Below, one piece after another: positions 7,457 through 16,318 of a DNA stretch of 21,455 nt. The notes beneath the pieces were generated by a model, which saw nothing but the letters and a program-made list of their open reading frames with translations, had not been told where the DNA came from and did no database searches. The DNA is from an uncultured Porphyromonadaceae bacterium. GTDB taxonomy: Bacteria; Bacteroidota; Bacteroidia; Bacteroidales; Muribaculaceae. Location: contig CAMWQF010000014.1 in the NCBI GenBank assembly GCA_947176285.1, forward strand, positions 1 to 21,455, in the 5' to 3' direction. How positions within the stretch are numbered: position 1 is the first letter of the stretch; each line of letters begins with the position of its first letter. The position numbers and the translations under genes are program-made.

Positions 7457-10324
7457 ATGAAAAATCTAAATAACATCATATATCCATTCGCTGCGGCTCT
7501 GCTTATGACTGCTCCAGGTGCTTTCGCGCAGGATTCAGAGGATAATGTTATCCCTGCTGACTCTCTGCCGCAAGGTATTCAGCTTGCTTTCCGCACTGCT
7601 GACGGCGGTGATATCCTTGGCGGTGTTTCGGCTGTGAATGTGGCTGAACTCGATAAGAAGAGCTTTACTGACTACAGCCTCTCAAACATGCAAGCCCTCA
7701 CTACCGGCTACAATGGTCAGCTCTGGGGTATGGGTGATGCTTTGGTGCTTATTGATGGTGTGCCTCGTGATGCCAACAATATTCTTCCTCAGGAAATAGA
7801 GAGCATTTCTTTCCTTAAGGGTGCACAGGCAGTTGTGCTTTATGGCTCTACCGCTTCAAAAGGCGTGATCTTGATCACTACCAAGCGTGGTAATACTAAT
7901 GGTCTACAGATTTCTGTACGCGGCAACGCAAGCATGTATGTGCCTAAAAGATATCAAAGATATCTCGGTGCTGCAGAATACATGACTTTGTTCAACGAGG
8001 CTCGTAGAAATGATGGTCTCGATCCATCATTCACTGATGTGGATATCTACAACTATGGTTCTCACAAAAATCTTTCACGCTATCCTGACATCAACTTCTT
8101 CTCTGATGAATATCTTAAGAAGAATTGGATGAAATATGAAGGTCAGGCTGAATTCCGTGGAGGTGCCAAGTTTGCTCAGTTCTACTGTCTCGTTGATGTA
8201 TATCATGTAGGTGACGTTATCAACTTCGGTGAAGGCAAGCACAACGGACAGACTCGACTTAGCCTCCGTGGTAATATTGACCTCCGTCTTAATGATTGGG
8301 TCACCGGTTGGGTAAACACCAGCGCTACTTTCTACGATAACCGTTACGACCGCGCTGACTATTGGAACAGTGCTTCCACTATGCGTCCTGCCGTACAGGG
8401 TACTTCTCCATTTGTGCCTTTTATCCCAATCGATGCTGTTGAGGCAGATGATGAAGAAAGTTGGGCTTTGATCAACAACAGTAACTATCTCATTGATGGA
8501 AAATACTTGCTTGGTGGTACTCAGCAATATCAGACAAATGCCTTCGCTGCAATGTATGCTGCCGGCTACACTAAGTCTACTACCCGTCAGCTCCAGTTTG
8601 ATGCCGGTATTCGCATAAATATGGAAAAGATTCTTCCCGGTTTCTCTTTCACTGCTCATGGTGCAGTTGACTACAATACTCAATACAGCACTTCCCTTGC
8701 TCCTCAGTATGCAGTATATGAAGCTTCTTGGGCCCACTATGGCGGAAAGGATGTCATCACTTCCCTTACTAAGTATAATGATGACTTCACAAGCGGAAAC
8801 ATGGGTTTGTCTTCTTCTTCCGAACGTCAGACTATGCTTTTCTCCGGTCAATTTGACTATAAGCATACCTTCAACGACCTCCACACTGTAGATGCTACTT
8901 TGGTGGCTCACGCTTATAAGCGTACTCTTTCAGGCCAGTATCACAGAAACTCTAATGCTACATTTGCCCTTCGCGCTGCTTATGACTATGCAAATCGTTA
9001 CTATGCAGAATTCAATGGTGCAATCAACCATTCAGTTCGTTTTAAACCCGGGCATCGCAATGGTTTCTCTCCAGTAGGTAGCATCGGTTGGAGAATTAAA
9101 AACGAGGAATTCCTTAAGGACAATGACATTATCAGTGACCTTCGCGTGAATGCTACTTATGGCATGCTCCTTCAGGATATTGATATCCTCGTTAATGGTG
9201 ATAGCAATCAATTCGATAGTTCATTCTATCTTTGGGACGGACGTTTCTCTGCCAACGGTGCTTGGTGGGGTTGGAATGATGGTCACAACAGTATCACCAC
9301 ATTCATCAGTACACAGGGTGAGAATCCGGACCTCACTTTCGTGAAGCGTAAAGAATTCAATGTCGGTCTTGATATGGGCTTCCTTCACAATATGATTACC
9401 CTCAATGGTGCATATTTCCACACTAATGTGTCAGGTCTCCCGGTTCAGGCTACTACAATTTTCCCAAGCTATATGCTCGGAGGTTGGAGTTCTGAAGGTT
9501 CTCAAAACTCATTTATCCCTTATGTAAACTACAATGCTTACAAGGTAGAAGGTTTTGAACTCGGTCTCAACTTCAATAAGAATTTCGGTGATTTCAAGCT
9601 TGGTTTTGGTGCCAACGTGATGTACTACGATGTAAAGAATACTCAGATATTCGAGAACATTGAATATGAATGGCAGAAGACTGAAGGCGCTCATCGTGAT
9701 GCAATGCGTGGATATAAATGTCTCGGATTCTTCCAGAGTGAAGAGGAAATCGCTCAAAGTGCTGTCATCAACAACACTACCAAACCCGGTGACCTCAAAT
9801 ATAAGGACATGAATGAAGATGGCATCATCGACTCTAAAGACCAAGTGGAGATCGGCCGTTGGAATCAGCCTTGGAACTATGGTATGAACCTTACTCTTGG
9901 TTATAAGGGATTCACTCTCTTTGTGACTGCTACAGGTCAGTCAGGTGGTACCGGAATTAAGGCGAACGACGCGGCATGGGTATACGGTGAACGTAAATAT
10001 ACAGATATCGTTCGCGGACGTTGGACTCCTGAGAATGCAGAAAATGCCACTTATCCTCGTCTGACTACTTTAGGCGGTGAGAAAAACTTTGTTTATTCTG
10101 ATTTCTGGACATTCGATGCAAGCCGTTTCGCTATCGACCAGATTCAGCTCACTTATGACTTCCCGTCTAAATGGTTTGAGGAGAAATTCGTGAAGGGTCT
10201 TCAACTTTATGTAAATGCCAATAGCCTATGGTGGACCGGTAAGGAAAAAGCATACCGCGATACAAATATCGGTTCTGGTCCTCAGACCCGTAATTTCAAC
10301 TTTGGTGTCAAAGTAAACTTCTAA
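7457..10324 (+). CDS. xusC: Short SusC-like TonB-dependent transporter lacking the N-terminal extension (second pair, XusC-like)
   Basis: SusC-family barrel (955 aa). The signal peptide ends at about GAFA (residue 24). The CarboxypepD_reg-like domain found in the first SusC is missing, and no VVVGYG-type Ton box is seen. The corresponding stretch reads IQLAFRTADGGDILGGVSAV (41-60), followed directly by the plug (YSLSNMQAL, VLIDGVPRD, FLKGAQAVVLYGS, GVILITTKRG at ~73-145). This resembles a known SusC subclass with an LLGGVS-type start. The barrel is full length and ends NFNFGVKVNF. It is paired with the SusD gene 14 bp downstream. It may import a different chain length or decoration from XusA, or work with it. 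A candidate promoter-like TACATTTG lies at 7445-7452, but only 4 bp before the ATG, so its role is doubtful. Confidence 0.9.
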   Translation: MKNLNNIIYPFAAALLMTAPGAFAQDSEDNVIPADSLPQGIQLAFRTADGGDILGGVSAVNVAELDKKSFTDYSLSNMQALTTGYNGQLWGMGDALVLIDGVPRDANNILPQEIESISFLKGAQAVVLYGSTASKGVILITTKRGNTNGLQISVRGNASMYVPKRYQRYLGAAEYMTLFNEARRNDGLDPSFTDVDIYNYGSHKNLSRYPDINFFSDEYLKKNWMKYEGQAEFRGGAKFAQFYCLVDVYHVGDVINFGEGKHNGQTRLSLRGNIDLRLNDWVTGWVNTSATFYDNRYDRADYWNSASTMRPAVQGTSPFVPFIPIDAVEADDEESWALINNSNYLIDGKYLLGGTQQYQTNAFAAMYAAGYTKSTTRQLQFDAGIRINMEKILPGFSFTAHGAVDYNTQYSTSLAPQYAVYEASWAHYGGKDVITSLTKYNDDFTSGNMGLSSSSERQTMLFSGQFDYKHTFNDLHTVDATLVAHAYKRTLSGQYHRNSNATFALRAAYDYANRYYAEFNGAINHSVRFKPGHRNGFSPVGSIGWRIKNEEFLKDNDIISDLRVNATYGMLLQDIDILVNGDSNQFDSSFYLWDGRFSANGAWWGWNDGHNSITTFISTQGENPDLTFVKRKEFNVGLDMGFLHNMITLNGAYFHTNVSGLPVQATTIFPSYMLGGWSSEGSQNSFIPYVNYNAYKVEGFELGLNFNKNFGDFKLGFGANVMYYDVKNTQIFENIEYEWQKTEGAHRDAMRGYKCLGFFQSEEEIAQSAVINNTTKPGDLKYKDMNEDGIIDSKDQVEIGRWNQPWNYGMNLTLGYKGFTLFVTATGQSGGTGIKANDAAWVYGERKYTDIVRGRWTPENAENATYPRLTTLGGEKNFVYSDFWTFDASRFAIDQIQLTYDFPSKWFEEKFVKGLQLYVNANSLWWTGKEKAYRDTNIGSGPQTRNFNFGVKVNF

Positions 10325-10338
10325 ACTAATTCTACAAC

Positions 10339-12120
10339 ATGAACAAGATAATTAAAGCTGGAGTATTTTCATTGGCTGCATGTGCTTTGGTTGCATGCGA
10401 CGATGTGTTTGAGCCGCTGCCGGAAAACAACCTTCCGAAAGAATTTATGGTGCAGAACTCAACATATGCTGAAAATACGCTTGGAAATGTTTACGCTTAC
10501 ATGCCATCATTCAACGTCAACGACTTGAATGACGTGGCTACTGACGATGCTGTTCACAATGTCGCTGACAATAGTTGGCGCAGAATTGCTTCCGGATCTT
10601 GGACATCACAAAATAATCCAACCAACCGTTGGGAAATGACTCGCTTGTCAATCCAATATTGCAATCTTCTTCTCTCAGTAGTTGATGAGGTGCAATGGGT
10701 TAAGGATCCTGTTGCTAACGTTTGTTTCCGCGATCGTTTCTATGGTGAGGCTCATGCTCTTCGTGGCATCTGTATGTATCTCCTTCTTCAGGCTCATGCC
10801 GGAGTAGATGCTTCCGGACAACTTTTGGGTATACCTATTGTGACTGTCTTTGAAGACGCATCAAGCAACTTTAATGTGCCTCGCAATTCTTTTGCAGATT
10901 GCTACAATTCGATGATGGAGGATTTTAACATTGCTATTGAATATCTTCCGGAAGATTTTCATGCCTACGACGTGTATAATAATCCCGGTGCTCTTGATGA
11001 ACTTAAGAAAAAGTATCCTGAGATCACTGAGGGTATAGCCAACCGTGTGTTCGGTGTCACTTTCGGAGGCAGAATGTGTGGCCAGATCGTTAAGGCATTC
11101 AAGTCAAGGGCTTCTCTTATGGCTGCAAGCCCTGCATTTGCTCAGTCAGGTGTGACTTGGCAAGAGGCTGCTGATGCTGCTGCTGATTTGCTTAAGGGAA
11201 TCAATGGCATAGCAGGATTAGATCCAAAGGGTCTTACTTGGTATGCTGATCCTGATATGAAGAATCTTAATGACGGTGCTTGTCCTCCTGAAGTTATTTG
11301 GCGTACTTCAAAGGGAGAGGGTAACGATTCTGAGAGAAACTATTTCCCACCCACACTTTATGGTAGAGGTCAGGTCAACCCAAGCCAGAACCTTGTAGAC
11401 GCTTTCCCGATGGCAAACGGTTATCCTATCTCAGACAAGGCTAATTCCGGATATGATGACCAGAATCCATACGAAGGCAGAGACCCTCGTTTCTACGAAT
11501 ACATTATTTATAATGGAGCACAAGTAGGCACTGCCAATACTAAAATCAATACCTCTGTTGACTCTCCGACAAATGATGGCTTGGAAAAAATTAATTCTTC
11601 AACCCGCACAGGCTACTATTTGAAGAAACACCTCCGTATGGATGTGAATGTCAATCCAAGCAGCGAGTCAAAACAGTTCCATTATACAGCTCGTATTCGC
11701 TTCACAGAGATTTTCCTCAACTATGCTGAAGCCATGAACGAAGCTCAAGGTCCGTTGGCTACCGGTGCTGCAGGTTATTCTGCATATGATGTAGTCAAGG
11801 CTTTGCGTAAGCGTGCCGGTGTCGGTGCTGATAATGGCGACGCATATCTTGAAAGCATTAAAGGGGACAAAGAAAAAATGCGTGAACTTATCCGCAACGA
11901 GCGTCGTCTCGAACTTTGCTTCGAAGGATTCCGTTTCTACGACCTTCGCCGTTGGAAATCTGACCTTAATGAGCCGGTTAAGGGTATCCGCATCGAGGGT
12001 GGCGCTTACACCCCGTTCGAAGTTGAGACTCGCAACTACAAGGATTACATGATTTATGGTCCTATCCCTTATTCTGAGGTTCTTAAATATAGCAATCTCT
12101 CTCAGAATGCAGGTTGGTAA
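10339..12120 (+). CDS. xusD: SusD/RagB-family surface glycan-binding lipoprotein (second pair, XusD-like)
   Basis: Surface glycan-binding lipoprotein (593 aa), partner of the second SusC. The lipobox is LVAC (Cys20), followed by Asp-Asp, a good match to the acidic export signal of Bacteroidetes surface lipoproteins. SusD features are the TPR helix FYGEAHALRGICMYLLLQAH (~134-153), the C-terminal block ELIRNERRLELCFEGFRFYD (~515-534) and the end LSQNAGW. It differs clearly from the first SusD, so the two pairs are not a recent duplication. Gaps are 14 bp upstream and 26 bp downstream. Its ligand is inferred to be xylan or xylo-oligosaccharides from context. Confidence 0.92.
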   Translation: MNKIIKAGVFSLAACALVACDDVFEPLPENNLPKEFMVQNSTYAENTLGNVYAYMPSFNVNDLNDVATDDAVHNVADNSWRRIASGSWTSQNNPTNRWEMTRLSIQYCNLLLSVVDEVQWVKDPVANVCFRDRFYGEAHALRGICMYLLLQAHAGVDASGQLLGIPIVTVFEDASSNFNVPRNSFADCYNSMMEDFNIAIEYLPEDFHAYDVYNNPGALDELKKKYPEITEGIANRVFGVTFGGRMCGQIVKAFKSRASLMAASPAFAQSGVTWQEAADAAADLLKGINGIAGLDPKGLTWYADPDMKNLNDGACPPEVIWRTSKGEGNDSERNYFPPTLYGRGQVNPSQNLVDAFPMANGYPISDKANSGYDDQNPYEGRDPRFYEYIIYNGAQVGTANTKINTSVDSPTNDGLEKINSSTRTGYYLKKHLRMDVNVNPSSESKQFHYTARIRFTEIFLNYAEAMNEAQGPLATGAAGYSAYDVVKALRKRAGVGADNGDAYLESIKGDKEKMRELIRNERRLELCFEGFRFYDLRRWKSDLNEPVKGIRIEGGAYTPFEVETRNYKDYMIYGPIPYSEVLKYSNLSQNAGW

Positions 12121-12146
12121 TTTTTCTCTCTCTTAACTAATTTTCT

Positions 12147-13256
12147 ATGACTAAAATGAAAAAATCGATTTTCTCAATATTCGCTTTGGGTGCTCTTCTT
12201 TGCAGTTGCCACAATGGCGATATAGAACATCCTGATTTTGAATATCAGACCATATCGTTTGCGTATCCTAATCCGGTGCGTACCATCACCCTCGGATATG
12301 AGGCTGATGTTGACAATTCCGGTGATAACGAAGGAAGATTCAAAATTCAGGCTGTGCTCGGAGGTGTAAACAAAAACCGCACTGATCGCTCTGTGACTTT
12401 CCGTATAGCAGATGAACTTTGCGACAACTTGTTCCTTGACAACGGAGAGCCTGTATTGCCTATGCCGAAGGAATACTACTCTATTGCAACCGACCGTATG
12501 GTTATTCCTAAGGGTAGTGTGATAGGTGGCGTGGATGTACAGCTTACAGATGCTTTCTTTGCCGACCCAAAGAGCAAGGATGTGAATTATGTGATTCCTG
12601 TTTTGCTCGTTAATTCTAACGACAGTATCCTTCGTGGTAAGGCTAAGGATGATGTGGCAAATCCTAACCGTCTGGTTAGTGATGACTGGTCAATTGTCCC
12701 GAAAGATTTCACTCTTTATGCTGTCAAATATAAGAACAAGTATGATGGTTGCTGGCTTAGCAAAGGTACGGATAGAATCCTAAATGCCACCAACAAGGAT
12801 ATCGAAGAGGGTCTTGCTAAAGATACTGTAGTAGATCGTATGCACAAATATTGGGAAGATGGCGATCTAAGATATCTCTCTACTGTTTCTCTCAACAAAG
12901 CTATCTATACTAAGGAGATCATTCTCCCAATCACTCAGAAGAATGGTAAGAAAGGTGAATACAAAGTGGTTTGTGAAATGCTTCTTGACATCGATGACAA
13001 TGGCAATGTCACTATGACTTCTGATTCTCCCGATTACACCTTCTCAGGATCTGGAAAATGGGTTGAACTTGGAGAAAAGAAAGCTTTTGGCGATCGCGAT
13101 CGTGACTATATCAAATTAAACTATCAGATTTCATTTGAGTATATGTCACACGTTGCGAAGAAGACAATGTCTACCTACAAGATTGATTGTGAGGAAGAAC
13201 TTGTACTCCGCGACCGTCAGAACAAAAAAGAATTGTTTAATTATTCATATAAATAA
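12147..13256 (+). CDS. xusE: DUF1735-type surface lipoprotein, XusE-like putative glycan-binding protein
   Basis: A 369-aa lipoprotein in the SusE-like/SGBP position after the second SusD. The lipobox is LCSC (Cys21), with acidic residues soon after (HNGDIEHPD). Residues ~35-155 look like a DUF1735 beta-sandwich (YYSIATDRMVIPKGS, then NYVIPVLLV). Residues ~188-369 form a second beta-rich domain opening FTLYAVKYKNKYDGCW, reminiscent of DUF5627. No catalytic motif is visible. By synteny it is XusE, expected to bind xylan at the cell surface. An alternative start, Met4 at 12156, gives a more typical MKK signal peptide, and neither start has a Shine-Dalgarno site. Domain names are from memory of sequence patterns, not a search. 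Confidence 0.8.
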   Translation: MTKMKKSIFSIFALGALLCSCHNGDIEHPDFEYQTISFAYPNPVRTITLGYEADVDNSGDNEGRFKIQAVLGGVNKNRTDRSVTFRIADELCDNLFLDNGEPVLPMPKEYYSIATDRMVIPKGSVIGGVDVQLTDAFFADPKSKDVNYVIPVLLVNSNDSILRGKAKDDVANPNRLVSDDWSIVPKDFTLYAVKYKNKYDGCWLSKGTDRILNATNKDIEEGLAKDTVVDRMHKYWEDGDLRYLSTVSLNKAIYTKEIILPITQKNGKKGEYKVVCEMLLDIDDNGNVTMTSDSPDYTFSGSGKWVELGEKKAFGDRDRDYIKLNYQISFEYMSHVAKKTMSTYKIDCEEELVLRDRQNKKELFNYSYK

Positions 13257-13265
13257 TAAATCTTA

Positions 13266-13307
13266 TGCTCTGAAGTGTTCTCTAAATATAGAGACACTTT
13301 CAGAGCA
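13266..13307 (+). other. Intra-operon hairpin before the GH10 gene
   Basis: Arms 13266-13283 and 13290-13307 pair almost fully (8 bp, 5 bp and 4 bp blocks separated by single-base bulges) around the AT loop AAATAT. It occupies most of the 71-bp gap between the XusE-like and GH10 genes. No U-tract follows, so it looks like an RNA stability or processing element, or a weak attenuator, rather than a terminator. Confidence 0.6.
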
Positions 13308-13327
13308 GAGAATAATTACTGATTCTA

Positions 13328-14575
13328 ATGAAAAATATATTTAAATACGCTTCTCTCGGTCTTGTCGGTATGGTGCTGGCAGGTTGTGCTAATACTGATA
13401 TCGATGATTTCGAAGTGACAAAGCCTCAGAGCGTTGCTGACTACGAGTATCTGGACCAATATAACTCTCTTAAGGATTATATCAATAGAGAAAAGACTCC
13501 CGGGTTCACTCTTGGTGTTGCAGCTTCTGCCAATGACTATATCGCCAAAGGTTTTCTACATCGTCTGATCAATCATAACTTCGACATGATTACTGCCGGC
13601 AATGAAATGAAGTATGCTTCTATTGTTGCTAATGATGGCACTATGGACTTCTCAACAGTTGAGTCTTTTGTAGAGATTGCCGAGGCTGCCGGAATGCAGA
13701 TCTACGGTCATACTCTTTGCTGGCATGAGCAGCAGAATACAACTTACCTCAATGGTCTTATCAAGGACACCACTGAAGATGCAAAAAAGGTTATAATAGA
13801 TGCCGAACTTGCTCGCTGGATTGATGGCATGATGAAGGCTACTGAAGGAAAAGTGAAGGTGTGGGATGTGGTCAATGAGGCTCTCAGCGATGGCAATAAC
13901 GATGAATTGAAGCATATGAGCACTGAAAATAAATCAGCTAACTTCTATTGGCAGGATTATCTTGGCGACAACTATGTGCGCAATGCAGTGAAGCATGCTC
14001 GTGAAAGCTACGATTCTATTCCGGGTACAAATCCTGCTGATCTGAAACTTTTCGTTAATGACTATGGTCTCGAAGGCTACGGAAGCAAGAAGGTGAAAAG
14101 CCTTATTTCCTGGATTAACCGTTGGGAACATGATGGTACCAAAATCGATGGTATAGGCACTCAGATGCATGTGACTTACGCTCTTAATCCCGAGGCTCAG
14201 AAAAGAAATGAGGAAGGAGTTGTAGAAATGTTCAAGCTTTTGGCTGCTACCGGCAAACTCATTCGTATCACCGAACTTGATATGGGTATCAAGGAAACTG
14301 ACCAATGGTTTGAAGACGGTTATCTCACTTCAGACATGACTATCGACAAACTTAAGGCTATGGGTGAATATTACGACTTCATAATCAAGGCTTATTTCCA
14401 GTATATTCCTAAAGCCCAGCAGTTTGGCATTTGCCAATGGTGCATCACTGACTCTCCCGCTAACTCAGGATGGAGAAAAGGTGAGCCTGTAGGTCTCTGG
14501 ACTCTTGATTATCAGCGCAAACCGGCTTACGGAAACTTCTGCGAAGCCTTAAAAGCAGCTACCGACAATAATTAA
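13328..14575 (+). CDS. GH10 endo-beta-1,4-xylanase, surface lipoprotein
   Basis: Endo-xylanase (415 aa) cutting xylan backbone. The lipobox is LAGC (Cys20), with acidic residues after it (ANTDIDDFE), which fits surface display. A single compact GH10 barrel spans ~45-412. The acid/base is Glu184 in WDVVNEAL and the nucleophile is Glu316 in IRITELDMG. GHTLCWH (127-133) and the C-terminal WTLDYQRKPAY are also typical. At the -2 subsite the motif reads AGNEMKY (90-96) instead of the more common xENxMKW. I recall GN-type variants as normal in Bacteroidetes xylanases. Unlike Prevotella Xyn10C-type enzymes, no binding module is inserted after the GHTLCWH segment. It is the last gene of the canonical xus order. 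It is separated from both neighbours by gaps of 71-73 bp that each contain a hairpin. Confidence 0.94.
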   Translation: MKNIFKYASLGLVGMVLAGCANTDIDDFEVTKPQSVADYEYLDQYNSLKDYINREKTPGFTLGVAASANDYIAKGFLHRLINHNFDMITAGNEMKYASIVANDGTMDFSTVESFVEIAEAAGMQIYGHTLCWHEQQNTTYLNGLIKDTTEDAKKVIIDAELARWIDGMMKATEGKVKVWDVVNEALSDGNNDELKHMSTENKSANFYWQDYLGDNYVRNAVKHARESYDSIPGTNPADLKLFVNDYGLEGYGSKKVKSLISWINRWEHDGTKIDGIGTQMHVTYALNPEAQKRNEEGVVEMFKLLAATGKLIRITELDMGIKETDQWFEDGYLTSDMTIDKLKAMGEYYDFIIKAYFQYIPKAQQFGICQWCITDSPANSGWRKGEPVGLWTLDYQRKPAYGNFCEALKAATDNN

Positions 14576-14577
14576 AA

Positions 14578-14607
14578 TTTTGTGGGGATGCGAGCATCCC
14601 CACAGAA
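14578..14607 (+). other. Perfect GC-rich hairpin between GH10 and the binding-module gene
   Basis: Arms TGTGGGGATG (14581-14590) and CATCCCCACA (14595-14604) pair perfectly around the tetraloop CGAG, and U-rich flanks extend the stem. The next sequence is CCGAATCTAATAC; a T6 run comes only at 14621, too far for classical termination. It may reduce read-through or protect the upstream mRNA. It also explains why the reading frame opening at 14580 is not the true start of the next gene. Confidence 0.65.
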
Positions 14608-14648
14608 CCGAATCTAATACTTTTTTATTAACCCAAATTTCTAATTTT

Positions 14649-16295
14649 ATGAAGAAAATTTTTCTTATGATGGCTGCAGGTCTCATCGCCACAAGCGCCT
14701 TCTCACAGAAGAAGGTCTATGAGATAGACTATGCCACAACAGACTGGAACTTCTATGTCATGGGTTACACACCTGAAAAAGGTGACGGATGCATTGTATC
14801 TAACAACCCGATGGAAGGTGATGACGGAGGTCCGTCCTGGTATCAGTACTTCATTGCTGACCAGATCCCAACTAAGGTAGATGAATCGTACTCTGTAGTA
14901 GTAAACTGCAAAGCCTCTGAAGCCGTTACTGTCGGCATGAACATGGGCTGGGGCTGGGGAGATGGCGAACAAATCAACAGTAGCCTCTCTATACCAACAG
15001 ATTGGACAGAAGTAGAAGTTGATTTCAAAAAACCTGTTGGTGGCACATCTTGCAACGTTGTACTTCAACCGGGTGGCTCCACTGCTACTATCTACATCAA
15101 GAGCGTGACTGTATATCAGAATCCTCCTGCTGCTCAGTATACCACTGAGGATGTTGAAACTGTTAATTATGCCGAACTCAGCGAATATCCTTACGAGGAT
15201 TTTGGTGTTAAGCCTGTAATCGCTGACGGCGTGCTCAGTTTCCCTGAGGACGGTGATATGTTCTCTGCTATTGAAGGAATTTCTTACGAACTTGATACTC
15301 TCTACGGTGTTAAGACTAAAATTAAGGGTAGCAAAGCTGGTACTGTTAGACTTACTCTTGGTTACTGGGGTGAGACTCAATCAGTAGATCTTGATGTTAC
15401 AGAAGATTGGACTGAATATGAACTTCCGGTTGGTGCAATTTCCAGCTATCAGGATAATGCAAAGAATGAAGGTTTCGTTATCATCTACACAAAGGATGAA
15501 GATTCTAATATCTATTATGACGGTGTTCTCGAAATGGAATATTGCACAGTTGCTGTTTTCACTGAAATTCCTCCTGTTGTAATTCCAACTGAATGGGTAT
15601 CTATCGTAGGCAATTGCAACGCTAACGACGGCGAGTCTAAGAACCTGATTGACCGTAACCCATCTATCGACGCAGGTGGAATACAATATGCTGAAGACTA
15701 TAAGCAAGAACACGATGCATATGCATTCATCTGCGACAACCCTGTCGCATCAGAAGGCGGCAAGGTATACTACTGCCCGATCAATGCAGATCCAACACAG
15801 GCTTGGGATTCTCAGTTCTTCATCCTCTTCGATGAACCTGTTTCAGCAGACACTCCAATGAAGGTTTCTTTCGACTACTACTGCTCTGACACACGTAATA
15901 TCGACACTCAGGCACATGGTTTGCCGGGTAACTATCACCACTATGTATGTATAGGAACTCTAAATGCTAAGCCGGAATGGCAACACCATGCATGGGAAGG
16001 TGAAGTTTCTGCTTCATTTACTTCCGGTAATGATGACGGCGAAGCCGGCTTTATCGCAATCGCATTCAACCTTTCTTCTGCTCCCGAAGAAGCTACATTC
16101 TACATCAACAATGTAATTGTTCAGATTGAGAAGGAAATTGGTGGCGATCCAGGCGCAGTTGAGACTGTTAACGCTATTATCGTTCCTGCTAAGGGTGTTT
16201 ACAACCTCCAGGGCGTGAAAGTAGCTAACTCTCTCGAAGAAGTTGCTGCTCCCGGTCTCTACATCTCTAACGGTAAGAAAGTCGTTAAGAAATAA
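14649..16295 (+). CDS. Secreted protein of tandem CBM4/9-like beta-sandwich modules with C-terminal tail
   Basis: No catalytic domain is visible in this 548-aa protein. I chose Met at 14649 because it opens a clean signal peptide (MKKIFLMMAAGLIATSAFS); the upstream in-frame ATG at 14580 would translate a hairpin. Three modules follow. Module 1 (~22-157, with SWYQYFIAD and PTDWTEVEVDF) and module 3 (~315-493, with WDSQFFILF, FDYYC, HGLPGNYHHY and NNVIVQIE) look like CBM4/9-type sandwiches. Module 2 (~168-303) is a shorter, more divergent beta domain. The chain ends with a tail (517-548) YNLQG...PGLYISNGKK shared with two downstream enzymes. It is a probable xylan-binding protein co-transcribed with the core operon and placed just before the terminator. 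The function is inferred from fold resemblance and position only. Confidence 0.8.
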   Translation: MKKIFLMMAAGLIATSAFSQKKVYEIDYATTDWNFYVMGYTPEKGDGCIVSNNPMEGDDGGPSWYQYFIADQIPTKVDESYSVVVNCKASEAVTVGMNMGWGWGDGEQINSSLSIPTDWTEVEVDFKKPVGGTSCNVVLQPGGSTATIYIKSVTVYQNPPAAQYTTEDVETVNYAELSEYPYEDFGVKPVIADGVLSFPEDGDMFSAIEGISYELDTLYGVKTKIKGSKAGTVRLTLGYWGETQSVDLDVTEDWTEYELPVGAISSYQDNAKNEGFVIIYTKDEDSNIYYDGVLEMEYCTVAVFTEIPPVVIPTEWVSIVGNCNANDGESKNLIDRNPSIDAGGIQYAEDYKQEHDAYAFICDNPVASEGGKVYYCPINADPTQAWDSQFFILFDEPVSADTPMKVSFDYYCSDTRNIDTQAHGLPGNYHHYVCIGTLNAKPEWQHHAWEGEVSASFTSGNDDGEAGFIAIAFNLSSAPEEATFYINNVIVQIEKEIGGDPGAVETVNAIIVPAKGVYNLQGVKVANSLEEVAAPGLYISNGKKVVKK

Positions 16296-16318
16296 TTAAG
16301 TTATTTCATCATATTCCA

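Noticed and set aside
8075..8911. 278-codon minus-strand frame inside the second SusC
   Set aside because: It lies entirely within a well-supported SusC barrel gene, with no signal peptide, domain or leader of its own.
5489..12120. The two SusCD pairs as a recent tandem duplication
   Set aside because: The SusC proteins differ in length and N-terminal architecture, and the SusD proteins differ in length, lipobox context and most visible motifs, so they are distinct paralogues.
14580..14648. N-terminal extension of the binding-module protein from the ATG at 14580
   Set aside because: It would translate the perfect hairpin at 14581-14604 and bury the signal peptide 23 residues in. Met at 14649 is the better start.
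14703..15380. 225-codon minus-strand frame inside the binding-module gene
   Set aside because: The plus-strand protein has a signal peptide, repeated beta-sandwich pattern and the shared tail; the antisense product shows none of these.
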